From positions 227,013-291,012 of the forward strand of contig NZ_JAUSSH010000003.1 of the NCBI RefSeq assembly GCF_030812255.1: DNA of 64,000 nt. The letters run 5' to 3'. The stretch is from Paeniglutamicibacter psychrophenolicus (GTDB lineage Bacteria > Actinomycetota > Actinomycetes > Actinomycetales > Micrococcaceae). The notes beneath the pieces were generated by a model that did not search any database, was not told where the DNA came from, and saw nothing but the letters and a program-made list of their open reading frames with translations. Positions 51,735 through 60,079 of this stretch are shown here, in pieces; the stretch's first letter is position 1; every line of letters begins with the position of its first letter. The position numbers and the translations under genes are program-made.

Positions 51735-51968
51735 TTAGTGGTGGCTTGCGCCGGTTGTTTCATCCAGGCCCAGGGCCTGGCGTAATTCCGTTTCGCGTTC
51801 GTTCATGCCGGTGCGGAAGGCCTCGGCCACTTCATGCAGCGAATCGCTGATGCGGCCCACGGTGCGGTTCAGTCCGTCGGCGCTGGCAAGCTCCCTGGCT
51901 TCGGAAAGCTTGCGGGCGGCCAGCACTCCGACGCCGATACCGATGCCGACCCAGAATAGTTTCTTCAT
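51735..51968 (-). CDS. DUF6167 family small membrane-anchored protein
   Basis: The 77-residue protein begins MKKLFWVGIGIGVGVLAARK, a short membrane-type helix with basic ends, and continues as an amphipathic, charged helix (RISDSLHEVAEAFRTGMNERETELRQALG). The start-tail pattern fits DUF6167, found with DUF948 and alaS in actinobacteria. Function is unknown. The ATG at 51968 has GAGG about 9 nt upstream; the longer frame to 52139 is not family-like. Confidence 0.82.
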   Translation of the reverse strand: MKKLFWVGIGIGVGVLAARKLSEARELASADGLNRTVGRISDSLHEVAEAFRTGMNERETELRQALGLDETTGASHH

Positions 51969-52098
51969 CTGCGGTTTCCTCGTTTCGTGGATGGTGGATC
52001 GTGCGCTGCACGGCAGCTGCCGGTTGCCGGCAGACTCCGCTCCCCCGACGGGACCGGGTGGTGACGGGGCAACAAACCCGGTGCTGCCTCGGTGCCGG

Positions 52099-52470
52099 TC
52101 AGCGCGAGCGTCGGCCCTTGCCGGTCGGCTTGGTGCCAAGGGCCGAGCGGACCCCGGCGGAGAAGGCGGCGACCTTGATCAGGGGACGGCCGACGGTGGC
52201 CGCGGTCAACGAGGACAGCGCGCTGATGTTGGCAGACGCGTCGGAGACGTGCGAGGTGATGCCATCGACCTTGCGTAGCTGGTCATTGGTGGTTGCCACG
52301 GTGTTGGTGACCTCGGACAGCAACGGGGTGGTGCCGTCGGATACTTCCCGCACGGCGCCGCGCAGCTCGTCGAACACCTTTCCGAGCTTCCAGATGGGGA
52401 TGGCGAGCAAGGCCACCAGTATGGCGAAGACGCCTGCCGCAATGAGTCCGGCGATATCCGACCCTGTCAT
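52099..52470 (-). CDS. DUF948 family membrane protein
   Basis: The 123-residue protein has one N-terminal membrane helix (IAGLIAAGVFAILVALLAIPIWKLG) and then a long amphipathic helix region (VSDGTTPLLSEVTNTVATTNDQL) typical of DUF948, with a basic C-terminus (TGKGRRSR). DUF948 proteins are often stress-related in Firmicutes, but no biochemical role is established. The ATG at 52470 starts the gene; it heads the DUF948-DUF6167-alaS group and lies 85 bp beyond the rpsD terminator. Confidence 0.85.
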   Translation of the reverse strand: MTGSDIAGLIAAGVFAILVALLAIPIWKLGKVFDELRGAVREVSDGTTPLLSEVTNTVATTNDQLRKVDGITSHVSDASANISALSSLTAATVGRPLIKVAAFSAGVRSALGTKPTGKGRRSR

Positions 52471-52554
52471 GTGCTTTTCCTCTACCGTTGGTGACGTGTG
52501 CTTTTCCACCTTACCGAATGCTTGGCGGTAGCACGGAACCGAAACGTCTTGGAT

Positions 52555-52593
52555 AACACGAAGCCCGCGGCGCGGGGCCACGGGCTTCGTGTT
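52555..52593 (-). terminator. rpsD terminator
   Basis: AACACGAAGCCCG (52555-52567) pairs perfectly over 13 bp with 52581-52593 around a 13-nt GC-rich loop, 36 bp beyond the rpsD stop. The minus strand continues with a weak U tract. Confidence 0.75.
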
Positions 52594-52628
52594 GCAAACT
52601 GCATTCGCTGGGTGTGAACCCGGTGAAT

Positions 52629-53255
52629 TTAGCGTGCGTAGTACTCGACGACAAGGTTCTCTTCGCAGGTTACGGGAACCTCGGAGCGCTTCGGCTTGCG
52701 GACGAGCTTGGCCTGAAGGGCTTCAAGCTTGACGTCCAGGTAGGCCGGTACGGCGGGGAGAACATCGCGGTGGGCGCCTGCAGCGGCGATCTGGAACGGA
52801 CCCATCTTTTCGCTACGCTCGTGAACGTGGATCAGCTGACCCTCGGACACGCGGAACGAGGGACGGTCCACGCGCTGGCCGTTGACCATGATGTGGCGGT
52901 GCACAACCAGCTGGCGGGCCTGGGCGATGGTGCGGGCGAAGCCTGCACGCAGAACCAAGGCGTCCAGACGCATTTCCAGGAGGGCAACCAGGTTTTCACC
53001 GGTCTGGCCCGGAGTGCGCTTGGCTTCCTCGAAGGCACGGGTCATCTGTGCTTCGCGGATGCCGTACTGGGCGCGCAAACGCTGCTTTTCGCGCAGACGC
53101 ACTGCGTAGTCGCTGTCCTGCTTCTTGCGGGCACGGCCGTGCTGGCCGGGACCGTACGGACGACGCTCCATGTACTTTTCAGCTTTGGGGGTCAGGGCAA
53201 GGCCGAGGGCTCGCGAGAGGCGAACCTTGCGGCGGGCACGAGTGTTGTTAGCCAC
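52629..53255 (-). CDS. rpsD: 30S ribosomal protein S4
   Basis: S4 binds 16S rRNA and starts small-subunit assembly; it can also repress its own mRNA. The 208-residue protein starts VANNTRARRKVRLSRALG and has the ERRPYGPGQHG motif, the S4 RNA-binding domain (LDALVLRAGFARTIAQARQLVVHRHIMVNGQ) and a C-terminus ending EYYAR. There are no zinc-type cysteines in the N-terminus. The GTG at 53255 has AAGGA about 7 nt upstream. It stands apart from the main ribosomal operons, as in other Micrococcaceae. Confidence 0.97.
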   Translation of the reverse strand: MANNTRARRKVRLSRALGLALTPKAEKYMERRPYGPGQHGRARKKQDSDYAVRLREKQRLRAQYGIREAQMTRAFEEAKRTPGQTGENLVALLEMRLDALVLRAGFARTIAQARQLVVHRHIMVNGQRVDRPSFRVSEGQLIHVHERSEKMGPFQIAAAGAHRDVLPAVPAYLDVKLEALQAKLVRKPKRSEVPVTCEENLVVEYYAR

Positions 53256-53497
53256 GAGTGTCCTTATCTTTTGTGAGCGGTTGTCATTGGGTCTGGCCTC
53301 CATGATGGAGAGTTGTGGGAAACCGCATCCCTAGTCACTACAACTGCCGCGGTGCACGCCGTCCGGGACCGGGGTTCCGGGTGGTTTGCGGTTGGGCAGC
53401 TTGCCAGCCAAGGATCAATCCTACCACCGCGCGCAAACCCAAAGTGCACCCCGGGTGGCGGCCTGCCCTGTGGGATGCGTCGTCTTCGCGCGTCGGA

Positions 53498-55111
53498 TTA
53501 CGTGCGTCGGCGGTCCTTGGCCCGGATGATGCCGCGGATGCGTTCGACGCGTTCGCCGATGCCGCGCTCGGCGCCGTTGGCGGTGGGCTTGTAGTAGTCC
53601 ACGCCCAGCAGGTCGTCCGGCGCGTACTGCTGGGTGGCGACCGAGTGCGGTGCATCGTGCGAATAGATGTAGCCCTTGCCGTGGCCCAGCTGCTGGGCGC
53701 CGGCGTAGTGGGCGTCGCGAAGATGCTTGGGCACGCCCCTGCCGCGGCCGGCCCGGACGTCGGCCACCGCGGCGTTGATGGCGTTGTAGGCGGCGTTGGA
53801 TTTGGGCGCGGTGGCCAGGTGCACCACGGCGTGTCCCAGGATGAGCCGGGCCTCGGGCATGCCGATCAGCTGCACCGCCTGGGCGGCGGCCACGGCGGTT
53901 TGCAGTGCGGTGGGATCGGCCATGCCGATGTCTTCGGAGGCACTGATCATGATGCGCCGGGCGATGAAGCGCGGGTCCTCGCCGGCCTCCAGCATCTTGG
54001 CGAGGTAGTGCAGCGCGGCGTCCACGTCGGATCCGCGGACCGACTTGATGAAGGCGCTGATGATGTCGTAGTGCTGGTCCCCGGCTTTGTCGTAGCGCTG
54101 GACCGCGGCATCCATGGCACGCTCGGTGTGCTCGATGGTGATGACGATCTGGCCCGCCGGGGTCAGCGCACCGGCGTCGTCATGTACGGCAGCGGTGTCT
54201 TGGGTTGCGTCGGCGGATGGGACTTCGTCCGCCGGCACGGCGGGTTCGCCGTCCGCGGGTTCCTCGTCGGTCAGGACCGCGGGTGGAACCGGGGCCGGCA
54301 TGTCGACGGTTTCCCCGTCCGGGACCTCCGCGGTGTTATCCGAGCGGGCGGCCTGCAGCAACTTGGCTCGTTTGGCGAGCAGTCCGTGGGCCTCGGCGGC
54401 GCTCCAGGCCACGCCTGCCGCCGCTTCCAGGGCCGTCAGTGCGCGGCGGGCATCTCCCCCGGCCATGCGCACGAGGTGGTCGAGTGCTCCCGGGTCAAGG
54501 ACCAGCTCGTCGTTGAACCCGCGCACGTCGGCAAGGGCACGGGTTATCAGCGCGGCGATGTCTCCCTCTTCCAGGGGACGCAGGGTCAGCAGCAGGGAAC
54601 GCGAGAGCAATGGGGAAACGACGGAGAAGGACGGGTTTTCCGTGGTGGCGGCGACCAGCACGACCCAGCGGTTTTCCACCCCGGGCAGCAGCGCGTCCTG
54701 CTGTGCCTTGTTGAATCGGTGGATCTCGTCGAGGAAGAGCACGGTGGTGAAGCCGCGCAGGTCGCGGTCCTCGAGCGCCTGGTCCATGACGCGGCGGACG
54801 TCCTTGACGCCGGCGGTGATGGCGCTGAGCTCGACGAAACGGCGGCCCGGGGATCGGGCAATCACGTGCGCGATGGTCGTTTTTCCGGTGCCGGGCGGGC
54901 CCCAGAGGATGATGCTGGAGGGACCCGACGGGCCCGGCCCGTCGACGCCGGCCAGTTGCCGCAGGGGCGAACCCGCCTTCAGCAGGTGTTGCTGGCCGAC
55001 CAGCTCCTCGACCGAGCGGGGGCGCATGCGCACGGCCAGGGGTGCGCGCGGCCGCACATGTTCTTCGTCGTTTTCCTCGTCGTCACCCAAGGCACTGAGC
55101 AGATCGTTCAC
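53498..55111 (-). CDS. rarA: Replication-associated recombination protein RarA (MgsA) with acidic insert
   Basis: RarA is an AAA+ ATPase that acts at stalled replication forks. The 537-residue protein has Walker [10 protein letters not shown] at residues 71-79, Walker [11 protein letters not shown] and sensor 1 ATTENPSF, and the C-terminal MgsA tetramerisation region ([36 protein letters not shown]). The family is normally about 430-470 residues. The excess comes from an acidic, Pro/Ala-rich insert of about 60 residues around 255-318, between the AAA+ lid and the tetramerisation domain. The start is GTG. It lies downstream of the HNH gene on the same strand. Confidence 0.93.
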   Translation of the reverse strand: MNDLLSALGDDEENDEEHVRPRAPLAVRMRPRSVEELVGQQHLLKAGSPLRQLAGVDGPGPSGPSSIILWGPPGTGKTTIAHVIARSPGRRFVELSAITAGVKDVRRVMDQALEDRDLRGFTTVLFLDEIHRFNKAQQDALLPGVENRWVVLVAATTENPSFSVVSPLLSRSLLLTLRPLEEGDIAALITRALADVRGFNDELVLDPGALDHLVRMAGGDARRALTALEAAAGVAWSAAEAHGLLAKRAKLLQAARSDNTAEVPDGETVDMPAPVPPAVLTDEEPADGEPAVPADEVPSADATQDTAAVHDDAGALTPAGQIVITIEHTERAMDAAVQRYDKAGDQHYDIISAFIKSVRGSDVDAALHYLAKMLEAGEDPRFIARRIMISASEDIGMADPTALQTAVAAAQAVQLIGMPEARLILGHAVVHLATAPKSNAAYNAINAAVADVRAGRGRGVPKHLRDAHYAGAQQLGHGKGYIYSHDAPHSVATQQYAPDDLLGVDYYKPTANGAERGIGERVERIRGIIRAKDRRRT

Positions 55112-55284
55112 TCCCCCAGCCTAGTTGAGCATCCGGGTGTCCGTTTCCGGCGCTGCAGATCAGGCAGGTTGCCTGCCCCGTCGACGTGCTCGGTCACTCG
55201 GTTGGCATGCCCCGATTGCAGGATTGCCCTGTGGGGATTCGCCCCGGCACACCGGGCACCGGTTCGAAACAAGAATATGAGGAA

Positions 55285-55356
55285 CCCGGGTGCTGTCGTC
55301 GCGTCGCGACGGTGGGGCATGGGGGCGACCCCACCGGCGGAAAGACAGCACCCGGG
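55285..55356. repeat. Large nested inverted repeat between rarA and the HNH gene
   Basis: CCCGGGTGCTGTC (55285-55297) and its exact complement (55344-55356) form a 13-bp outer stem. Inside are a second stem, GGTGGGG/CCCCACC (55311-55317 with 55329-55335), and a small palindrome, CGTCGCGACG. It begins 28 bp beyond the HNH stop and could be its terminator, but its size and branching are unusual for one. Confidence 0.7.
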
Positions 55357-55383
55357 AGCTTGGTGCGGGACTACGGGCTGGTT

Positions 55384-57396
55384 CTAGCAGCGTCGTGTTC
55401 CCGGCGCCATCTCGAAGAGCGGCGCCTGGTAACCTGCGGTGCGCAGTTCGGGGTGCCAGTAAAGGTTTCGTTGCGGGGCTCCTCGTGCCTGTCCGGCGAT
55501 TTCAACGACGTACGGCACGCCATTGATCGATCCGAGCTTGATCAACCCGGCATGCACCTGCAAATGATGGTACTCACAGAGCATCGCCGAATTTTCCACG
55601 CTCGTTGGGCCGCCCTCGCTCCAGGGAATCACGTGGTGGCATTCGGACATGGACGCCGGATGCTTGCAACCGGGGATGATGCAGCCGCGATCACGGATGG
55701 CGATGGCCCGGCGCTGGGCCTTGGTGAAACCGCGGATCTCGCGGCCCAGGTCCAGGACGGCGCCTTCGTCTCCCATGACCGCCGGCAGGATGTCTCCGCT
55801 GCAGGCGAGCCTCCGGACGTTGGCCGCTGAGATGGGCCGGTTGTGGTCGGTCAGTCCGGCTTCCTCGCATTGCCCGAGCAGGCTGCGGTAGCCGATCAGC
55901 ACACCGATCTTCACGCGCATCCCGCCGGATTCGGCGATGTCGGTCCCGTTCATGACCCCTGCACAGGCGGCGATGAGCGCGTCGAGGAACAGCTGGGGGT
56001 TGGTGCGTGGATCTTGGCTGGTGAGCTGTTCCAATCCCGAACCGTCGGGAGGCAGGCCGCAGGCGAACTCGCTGAGCGGAATCTGCGAGCCGCTGGCGCC
56101 CGCCGGCGTGGCCCATTCCGGGGCGGGGGTGCCGGCCGGGGAAAAGGTCGGAGTCCCGGAGGGCGAGGGCTCGCGCGGCACTGGCCGCCGGGGTTCGCCG
56201 GTGGTGCCTTCACCTGTGGTGGCTGCGCTTGGCGGGGCTTCAGTGGCCGGTTCCGGGTTTGCGGGGATCGTGTGCGTGGCTCCGTCGCCGGTGTCGGGGT
56301 CCGGCTCGTCGGGACGCTGCTCCCTGCCTGCTTCGAGCCGGGGGTTGCCTGCCGGCTGCTGGCCGTCGACTGGCCCGGTCGGCCTGGTCGGCCTGGTCGG
56401 CCTGGTCGGCCTGGTCGGCCTGGTCGGCCTGGTCGGCCTGGTCGGCCTGGTCGGCATCGTGGGCAGGCTCGGCATGCCCGGGATCTCGCCGGCCGGGGGC
56501 CGAGGGGTGGTGGAGACGGAGAACGGCGGGGATTTCGTCGAGCGTGGATTGGTCCACGCCTCGCAGCAGGAGAAAAGCACCTCGGAGTCCTCGGGATCGC
56601 AGCGCAGCAGGTACTCGTCGCTGCCGTCACGGAAGCCGCGGTAGAAGACTCCGCGCCGGGCACGGATTTCCTCGTCGCTGATGGGTGTGCCGTTCTGGGC
56701 CAGGAAGCCGCCCCAGTCACGCAGGGCCTGGCCGCACGTCTTCGGGTCGCCGGTCCTGGCTTCGTGGGCCAGGGAATCCTCGATGGCGGTGTTCACGTTT
56801 TCGGCGTCGGGCCGGGTCTTGATGCGGGGCTGCATGGATTCCAGCTGCCCGGCCAACGAGGCGAGGTTGGCGACATCCGCGGTGCCGTCGGATGCCGCCT
56901 TGGCCAGGATCGGGTAGCTGGGTGTCGGTGGCGTTTCGTCGGCGCCTGCAGCGGGCAAGGCCACCAGGAGCCTGGATCCGTTGATGCGTCGGCAGGCTTC
57001 TCCGGAGGAAATGTGCAGGTGCGCCTGCATGAAGGCCTGGGTGTTCTTGTGCGGGGCCATGCCCTGGCGCAGATCCTCGGGCGGGATGCCTGCGGTTCCG
57101 TCGGCCAGGGGGCCGGGCTGCGCGACGAGTTGGTCGATTTGCTGGGCGGTGACCGGGTCCAGCCGGTGGATCTCGGCCGCGGCGGCACGCCGGGTGATGA
57201 GCAATTGGGCGTAGGCGATGGCCCGGTGGCTGCGCTCGATCAGGCCCATCATGGCCGCGGCGGCTGCGGCATCCAGCGGCACCAGGGCCAGCTGCCCGGT
57301 GGCGGCGGACAGGGCAAGAGCCGCGGCGGCCAGTTGCTGGCCAAGTTCCGCGGTGCCCATCTGCCCCGTCCGGGGCGCGGATAGTGGAGTGCCCAT
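55384..57396 (-). CDS. DUF222/HNH endonuclease-domain protein
   Basis: DUF222-HNH proteins are numerous in actinobacteria and are thought to be nucleases of mobile or regulatory kind; none is well characterised. The 670-residue protein has a helical DUF222 region (about 1-300), a long Pro/Thr/Gly-rich linker that includes a Thr-Arg-Pro repeat (residues about 315-339), a second DUF222-like part (around 470-560), and a C-terminal HNH domain from about residue 570 with CIIPGCKHP and the histidines and Asn of ECHHVIPWSEGG and LCEYHH. The ATG at 57396 is used; a GTG two codons upstream has slightly better spacing from AAGGG. It is divergent from dtd. Confidence 0.88.
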   Translation of the reverse strand: MGTPLSAPRTGQMGTAELGQQLAAAALALSAATGQLALVPLDAAAAAAMMGLIERSHRAIAYAQLLITRRAAAAEIHRLDPVTAQQIDQLVAQPGPLADGTAGIPPEDLRQGMAPHKNTQAFMQAHLHISSGEACRRINGSRLLVALPAAGADETPPTPSYPILAKAASDGTADVANLASLAGQLESMQPRIKTRPDAENVNTAIEDSLAHEARTGDPKTCGQALRDWGGFLAQNGTPISDEEIRARRGVFYRGFRDGSDEYLLRCDPEDSEVLFSCCEAWTNPRSTKSPPFSVSTTPRPPAGEIPGMPSLPTMPTRPTRPTRPTRPTRPTRPTRPTRPTGPVDGQQPAGNPRLEAGREQRPDEPDPDTGDGATHTIPANPEPATEAPPSAATTGEGTTGEPRRPVPREPSPSGTPTFSPAGTPAPEWATPAGASGSQIPLSEFACGLPPDGSGLEQLTSQDPRTNPQLFLDALIAACAGVMNGTDIAESGGMRVKIGVLIGYRSLLGQCEEAGLTDHNRPISAANVRRLACSGDILPAVMGDEGAVLDLGREIRGFTKAQRRAIAIRDRGCIIPGCKHPASMSECHHVIPWSEGGPTSVENSAMLCEYHHLQVHAGLIKLGSINGVPYVVEIAGQARGAPQRNLYWHPELRTAGYQAPLFEMAPGTRRC
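56381..56452 (-). repeat. Eight perfect tandem 9-bp repeats in the HNH gene
   Basis: GGCCTGGTC is repeated eight times without a mismatch on the plus strand; near-copies flank it on both sides. On the minus strand each unit codes Thr-Arg-Pro, so copy-number change alters the protein linker by three residues per unit without frameshift. Perfect identity suggests recent expansion. Confidence 0.95.
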
Positions 57397-57612
57397 GTCC
57401 ACGAGTCTGCGCCCTTGGGGCTGAACTCGCCCCTGCCGGAAGCCAAATGTGCGGGGAAGCGGGCGGTCGTCCCCAGGAAGGCCGTGAATGGGTGGACAGG
57501 GACGCGAATCGGTAGAGTCGATACGTCCGTGCTCGTGCGGGCGGCACATGGTGCCGCCGCGGCGGGCCATGACGTGAAGAACCAAAAGACGTGAAGAAGC
57601 GAAGGTGGATGC

Positions 57613-58053
57613 GTGAAGGCAGTGTTGCAGGTGGTTTCCCGGGCCTCGGTCGAGGTGGAGGGATCGGTCGTCGGGAAGATCGACGGCCCCGGCCTGGTGG
57701 TGTTGCTGGGCGTGACCCACGGTGACACCCCGGCCCTGGCGGCGAAGCTGGCCGCGAAGGTGTGGCGGCTGCGGATGCTCGAGGGTGAGAAGTCGTGCGA
57801 GGACCTGGCCGCCCCGCTGCTGGTCATCAGCCAGTTCACGCTCTACGGGGATGTGCGCAAGGGGCGCCGGCCGGGATGGACGAATGCCGCTCCCGGCGCG
57901 GTGAGCGAGCCTCTGTACGAGGAGTTCATGGCGCAGCTGCGCGCACTGGGTGCGCATGTGGAGTCGGGCGTGTTCGGGGCGATGATGGAGGTCTCGCTGG
58001 TGAATTCGGGACCATACACGCTTATCGTCGACACCGACGAGCTGCCGGGCTAG
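57613..58053 (+). CDS. dtd: D-aminoacyl-tRNA deacylase
   Basis: Dtd removes D-amino acids (and glycine from tRNA-Ala) to protect translation. The 146-residue protein has the SQFTLYGD motif with GRRPGW and the cross-subunit NSGPYT motif; the Gly-Pro in it is the family's chiral-proofreading element. Length is normal. The start is GTG with GAAGGTGG upstream. It is one of few plus-strand genes in this part of the window and is divergent from the HNH gene, with a 216-bp shared upstream region. Confidence 0.95.
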   Translation: MKAVLQVVSRASVEVEGSVVGKIDGPGLVVLLGVTHGDTPALAAKLAAKVWRLRMLEGEKSCEDLAAPLLVISQFTLYGDVRKGRRPGWTNAAPGAVSEPLYEEFMAQLRALGAHVESGVFGAMMEVSLVNSGPYTLIVDTDELPG

Positions 58054-58082
58054 GTTTCTCCGGGCAACCCGTCGGCAAACGA

Positions 58083-59195
58083 TCAGTCCCCGTCGTTGCC
58101 GGCCAGGGTGCGGGCATCGGCGCGGCGTTCGTCCTGGCGTTTAGTGGCCTCGGCGTTGATCCGGGACGGACGCCAGGAGAACACCACCATGACGGCCAGG
58201 CACAGCCACATCGCGGACTGGATGACCAGCCAGGCGGTGACCGGGCCCTCGAAAAACTCGGCACCGATAGTGAAGCCGAAAAACGCCACGATCAGGCTGA
58301 ATCCGGCACGGCGCAACAGGATTCCGCGCTTGGGGACCGTGCGTTCGGCCGCGGCCAGCTGCGCGGCAAAAAGCTCAACGTTGCCGAACTCGGCGGCCGC
58401 GGTGCCGGTGCCCGACAGCCTTCGATGGCCGCGGGCCTCGGCCAGGGCGCGGTCGGCGCGGGCCCTGGTGAAGAGGTAGCGTCCGCGCAGCAGGTTGGCC
58501 GCATGGGCGAAGTACCGCAGGTCGTCCCAGTGCGTGTCATCGAGCAGCGCCCGCGGCCTTGCCTCGGGCAGTTTCACGGCCGCCAGCACCAAGGCGAGAC
58601 CGACCGGGGCGATGGCCCAGTTTGGCGGGCCCGGCGCCTCGAAGCCGCCCAGGCCCGACATCAACGCGATCGTCCCGGCAGCGCCGGCCAGGGTTGCGCC
58701 CCAGATGGCCAGCGGGGCACGAAGGTGTCCCCGGGTGCGCAGCACCCAGCCCCACAAGCCGATTGCCACCAGCACGGTCAGCATCGGGAAGAGCAGCAGG
58801 ACCGGGCCGGCGAAGGTGCGTGCATTCCATCCGTCGGAGAACCCGATCCAGATGCCGAGCACCAGCAGCAACATGCCCAGGGTCACGAGCATCACGGTGA
58901 TGGCTCCCGAGGCGCTGTTGAAGGGCAGGGCGCCCTCCAGGATGTCGGCGGGCCGACGCAGCCGCCTGCCGCCCGTGCGGCCGAAGTCAATCGCCGCGCC
59001 GAAGAGTTCGGTCGGGCCTTGGCCGCTCGCGGCAACGCTTTCGCGCACCTCGGCCAGGGCCGGTGCGACGGCTTCAACCGGCGCATTGGCAAAGATCATG
59101 GCTCCCGCCGCCAGTTCCGCCCACTCCCGGTCGGCCTCGGGCCAAAGCCCGACCTCCGCGCCCCACGCGGTCCTCTTGCGGTTCTGGTTTCTCAA
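58083..59195 (-). CDS. Membrane protein with HAAS-like N-terminal domain, partner of PadR regulator
   Basis: The 370-residue product has an N-terminal soluble region with a helical motif (FANAPVEAVAPALAEVRESVAASGQGPTELFG, shown in part) resembling the HAAS or permease-prefix domain often found beside PadR regulators. About six hydrophobic segments follow, and the C-terminus is basic. The TTG at 59195 is chosen because AGGAG lies about 7 nt upstream. It shares the bases TTGA with the stop of a 22-codon ORF that in turn overlaps padR. A frameshift that fuses this ORF to the gene is the alternative. It converges with dtd. Confidence 0.75.
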   Translation of the reverse strand: MRNQNRKRTAWGAEVGLWPEADREWAELAAGAMIFANAPVEAVAPALAEVRESVAASGQGPTELFGAAIDFGRTGGRRLRRPADILEGALPFNSASGAITVMLVTLGMLLLVLGIWIGFSDGWNARTFAGPVLLLFPMLTVLVAIGLWGWVLRTRGHLRAPLAIWGATLAGAAGTIALMSGLGGFEAPGPPNWAIAPVGLALVLAAVKLPEARPRALLDDTHWDDLRYFAHAANLLRGRYLFTRARADRALAEARGHRRLSGTGTAAAEFGNVELFAAQLAAAERTVPKRGILLRRAGFSLIVAFFGFTIGAEFFEGPVTAWLVIQSAMWLCLAVMVVFSWRPSRINAEATKRQDERRADARTLAGNDGD

Positions 59196-59260
59196 GCCGG
59201 TGCTCCTGCCCTGGTGGTTCTTCCAAAGTCCGTATCCATGTCCCCGTGGGTGCCGCTCAT
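59192..59260 (-). CDS. 22-residue linking ORF between padR and the HAAS-like gene
   Basis: An ATG at 59260 lies inside the padR stop (ATGA), and the frame runs 22 codons to a TGA at 59194-59192 that overlaps the TTG start of the membrane-protein gene (TTGA). The peptide starts MSGTHGDMDTDFGRTTR and has no recognised motif. It carries the downstream gene's Shine-Dalgarno (AGGAG) within it. It could be a real coupling ORF, or the true N-terminus of the downstream protein put out of frame by an indel. Confidence 0.4.
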   Translation of the reverse strand: MSGTHGDMDTDFGRTTRAGAPA

Positions 59261-59583
59261 GCGCGCAGCACCGAGTCCTGGAAGAAGGCCCAGAGTTCGC
59301 GCTGGGATGCAAGGTGGCCGCGGCCGGTTCCGGTGAGCGTGTAGACCTTGCGACCCGGTGCCCCGTCGCCGTCCTCCCAGGTGCTCTCCATGTACCCGGC
59401 GGCCTCGAGCTTGACCAGGGCCGGGTAGAGCGTGGCGCCCTTGATGGGCGAGAACCCGCGAGCCTCCAGGATCTGGCCGAGGGCGTAGCCGTGGTTGGGG
59501 CCTGCCTCCAGCGCGTCGAGCAGGCTCAGCGGGAGCAGCGCGCGTTGCCAGGTGCCGGGAAATTCCTTGCCGCCGCCTAGCAT
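59257..59583 (-). CDS. PadR family transcriptional regulator
   Basis: PadR regulators are winged-helix repressors that often control a neighbouring membrane or transporter gene. The 108-residue protein has the typical N-terminal helices (LLPLSLLDALEAGPNHGYALGQILEARG), the recognition-helix and wing segment (GATLYPALVKLEAAGYMESTW, shown in part), and a short C-terminal dimer helix, so it is a minimal-type PadR. It is first in a unit with a 22-codon ORF and a membrane protein with a HAAS-like domain, the classic PadR pairing. Its ligand is unknown. Confidence 0.9.
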   Translation of the reverse strand: MLGGGKEFPGTWQRALLPLSLLDALEAGPNHGYALGQILEARGFSPIKGATLYPALVKLEAAGYMESTWEDGDGAPGRKVYTLTGTGRGHLASQRELWAFFQDSVLRA

Positions 59584-59733
59584 GGCCGCTCCCCCGCTTC
59601 CGGCAGTCGCCGCGGGCCCTGACGGGGCGTCTGGTGGCCGCCGTGCGGCGGGTAAGGGGTCGTGATGTCGTGGCCTTCCTTGAAGGGTGCGTATCGTGGT
59701 GGACGCACGCCGCGAAAATCCGGACTAAGTCAA

Positions 59734-59749
59734 AAATCGATCTAGATTT
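59734..59749 (-). promoter_or_regulatory. Inverted repeat in the putative padR promoter
   Basis: AAATC and GATTT are separated by six bases in the only AT-rich patch upstream of padR. PadR proteins often bind imperfect palindromes near their own promoter. The sequence does not match the common ATGT-N8-ACAT pattern, so this is a weak assignment. Confidence 0.3.
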
Positions 59750-60015
59750 AATACAATAACAAGGTTGTGCACATTTGGCGACGGTTTTCCACGACGTGTA
59801 TGCGGCCACCGCCACCGCCCGAATCCCCGTTGGCCGCAACCGACCCGCCGGCGGGGCCGTCCCTGTCCCGGTTCCCGGCGGGCAGGGTGGAGGCACCGCG
59901 GGCGCAGGGTTGCTGCAGGGCGGCGTCGGCGCAGGCCACCTTCCCCACTCCCCCGGGCCGGGACCCGGGCGGCACGCCCGGCGGGCCGCACCAAGGCCCT
60001 GGCCCCGGCCATGCG

Positions 60016-60053
60016 CATGGGGGCGCCCACCGAAAACGGTGGACGCCCCCATG
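60016..60053 (-). terminator. aspS terminator
   Basis: CATGGGGGCGCCCACCG and CGGTGGACGCCCCCATG form a 17-bp stem with one mismatch and an AAAA loop, 27 bp beyond the aspS stop. No U tract follows. Confidence 0.7.
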
Positions 60054-60079
60054 GAACCGCCCGAAGGCGGTACAGGGAA

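Larger units (their letters stand above)
59584..60079. other. Intergenic region between padR and aspS
   Basis: No gene is supported in these 496 bp. They include an AT-rich patch around 59723-59770, unusual for this genome, which carries AAATC-N6-GATTT (59734-59749) and is the likely padR promoter/operator area. The GC-rich stretch from about 59800 to 60015 shows nothing definite. The aspS terminator hairpin lies at 60016-60053. Confidence 0.65.

Noticed and set aside
59768..60015. Small protein-coding frames in the padR-aspS gap
   Set aside because: Open frames exist on both strands but have no ribosome site, promoter or recognisable domain.
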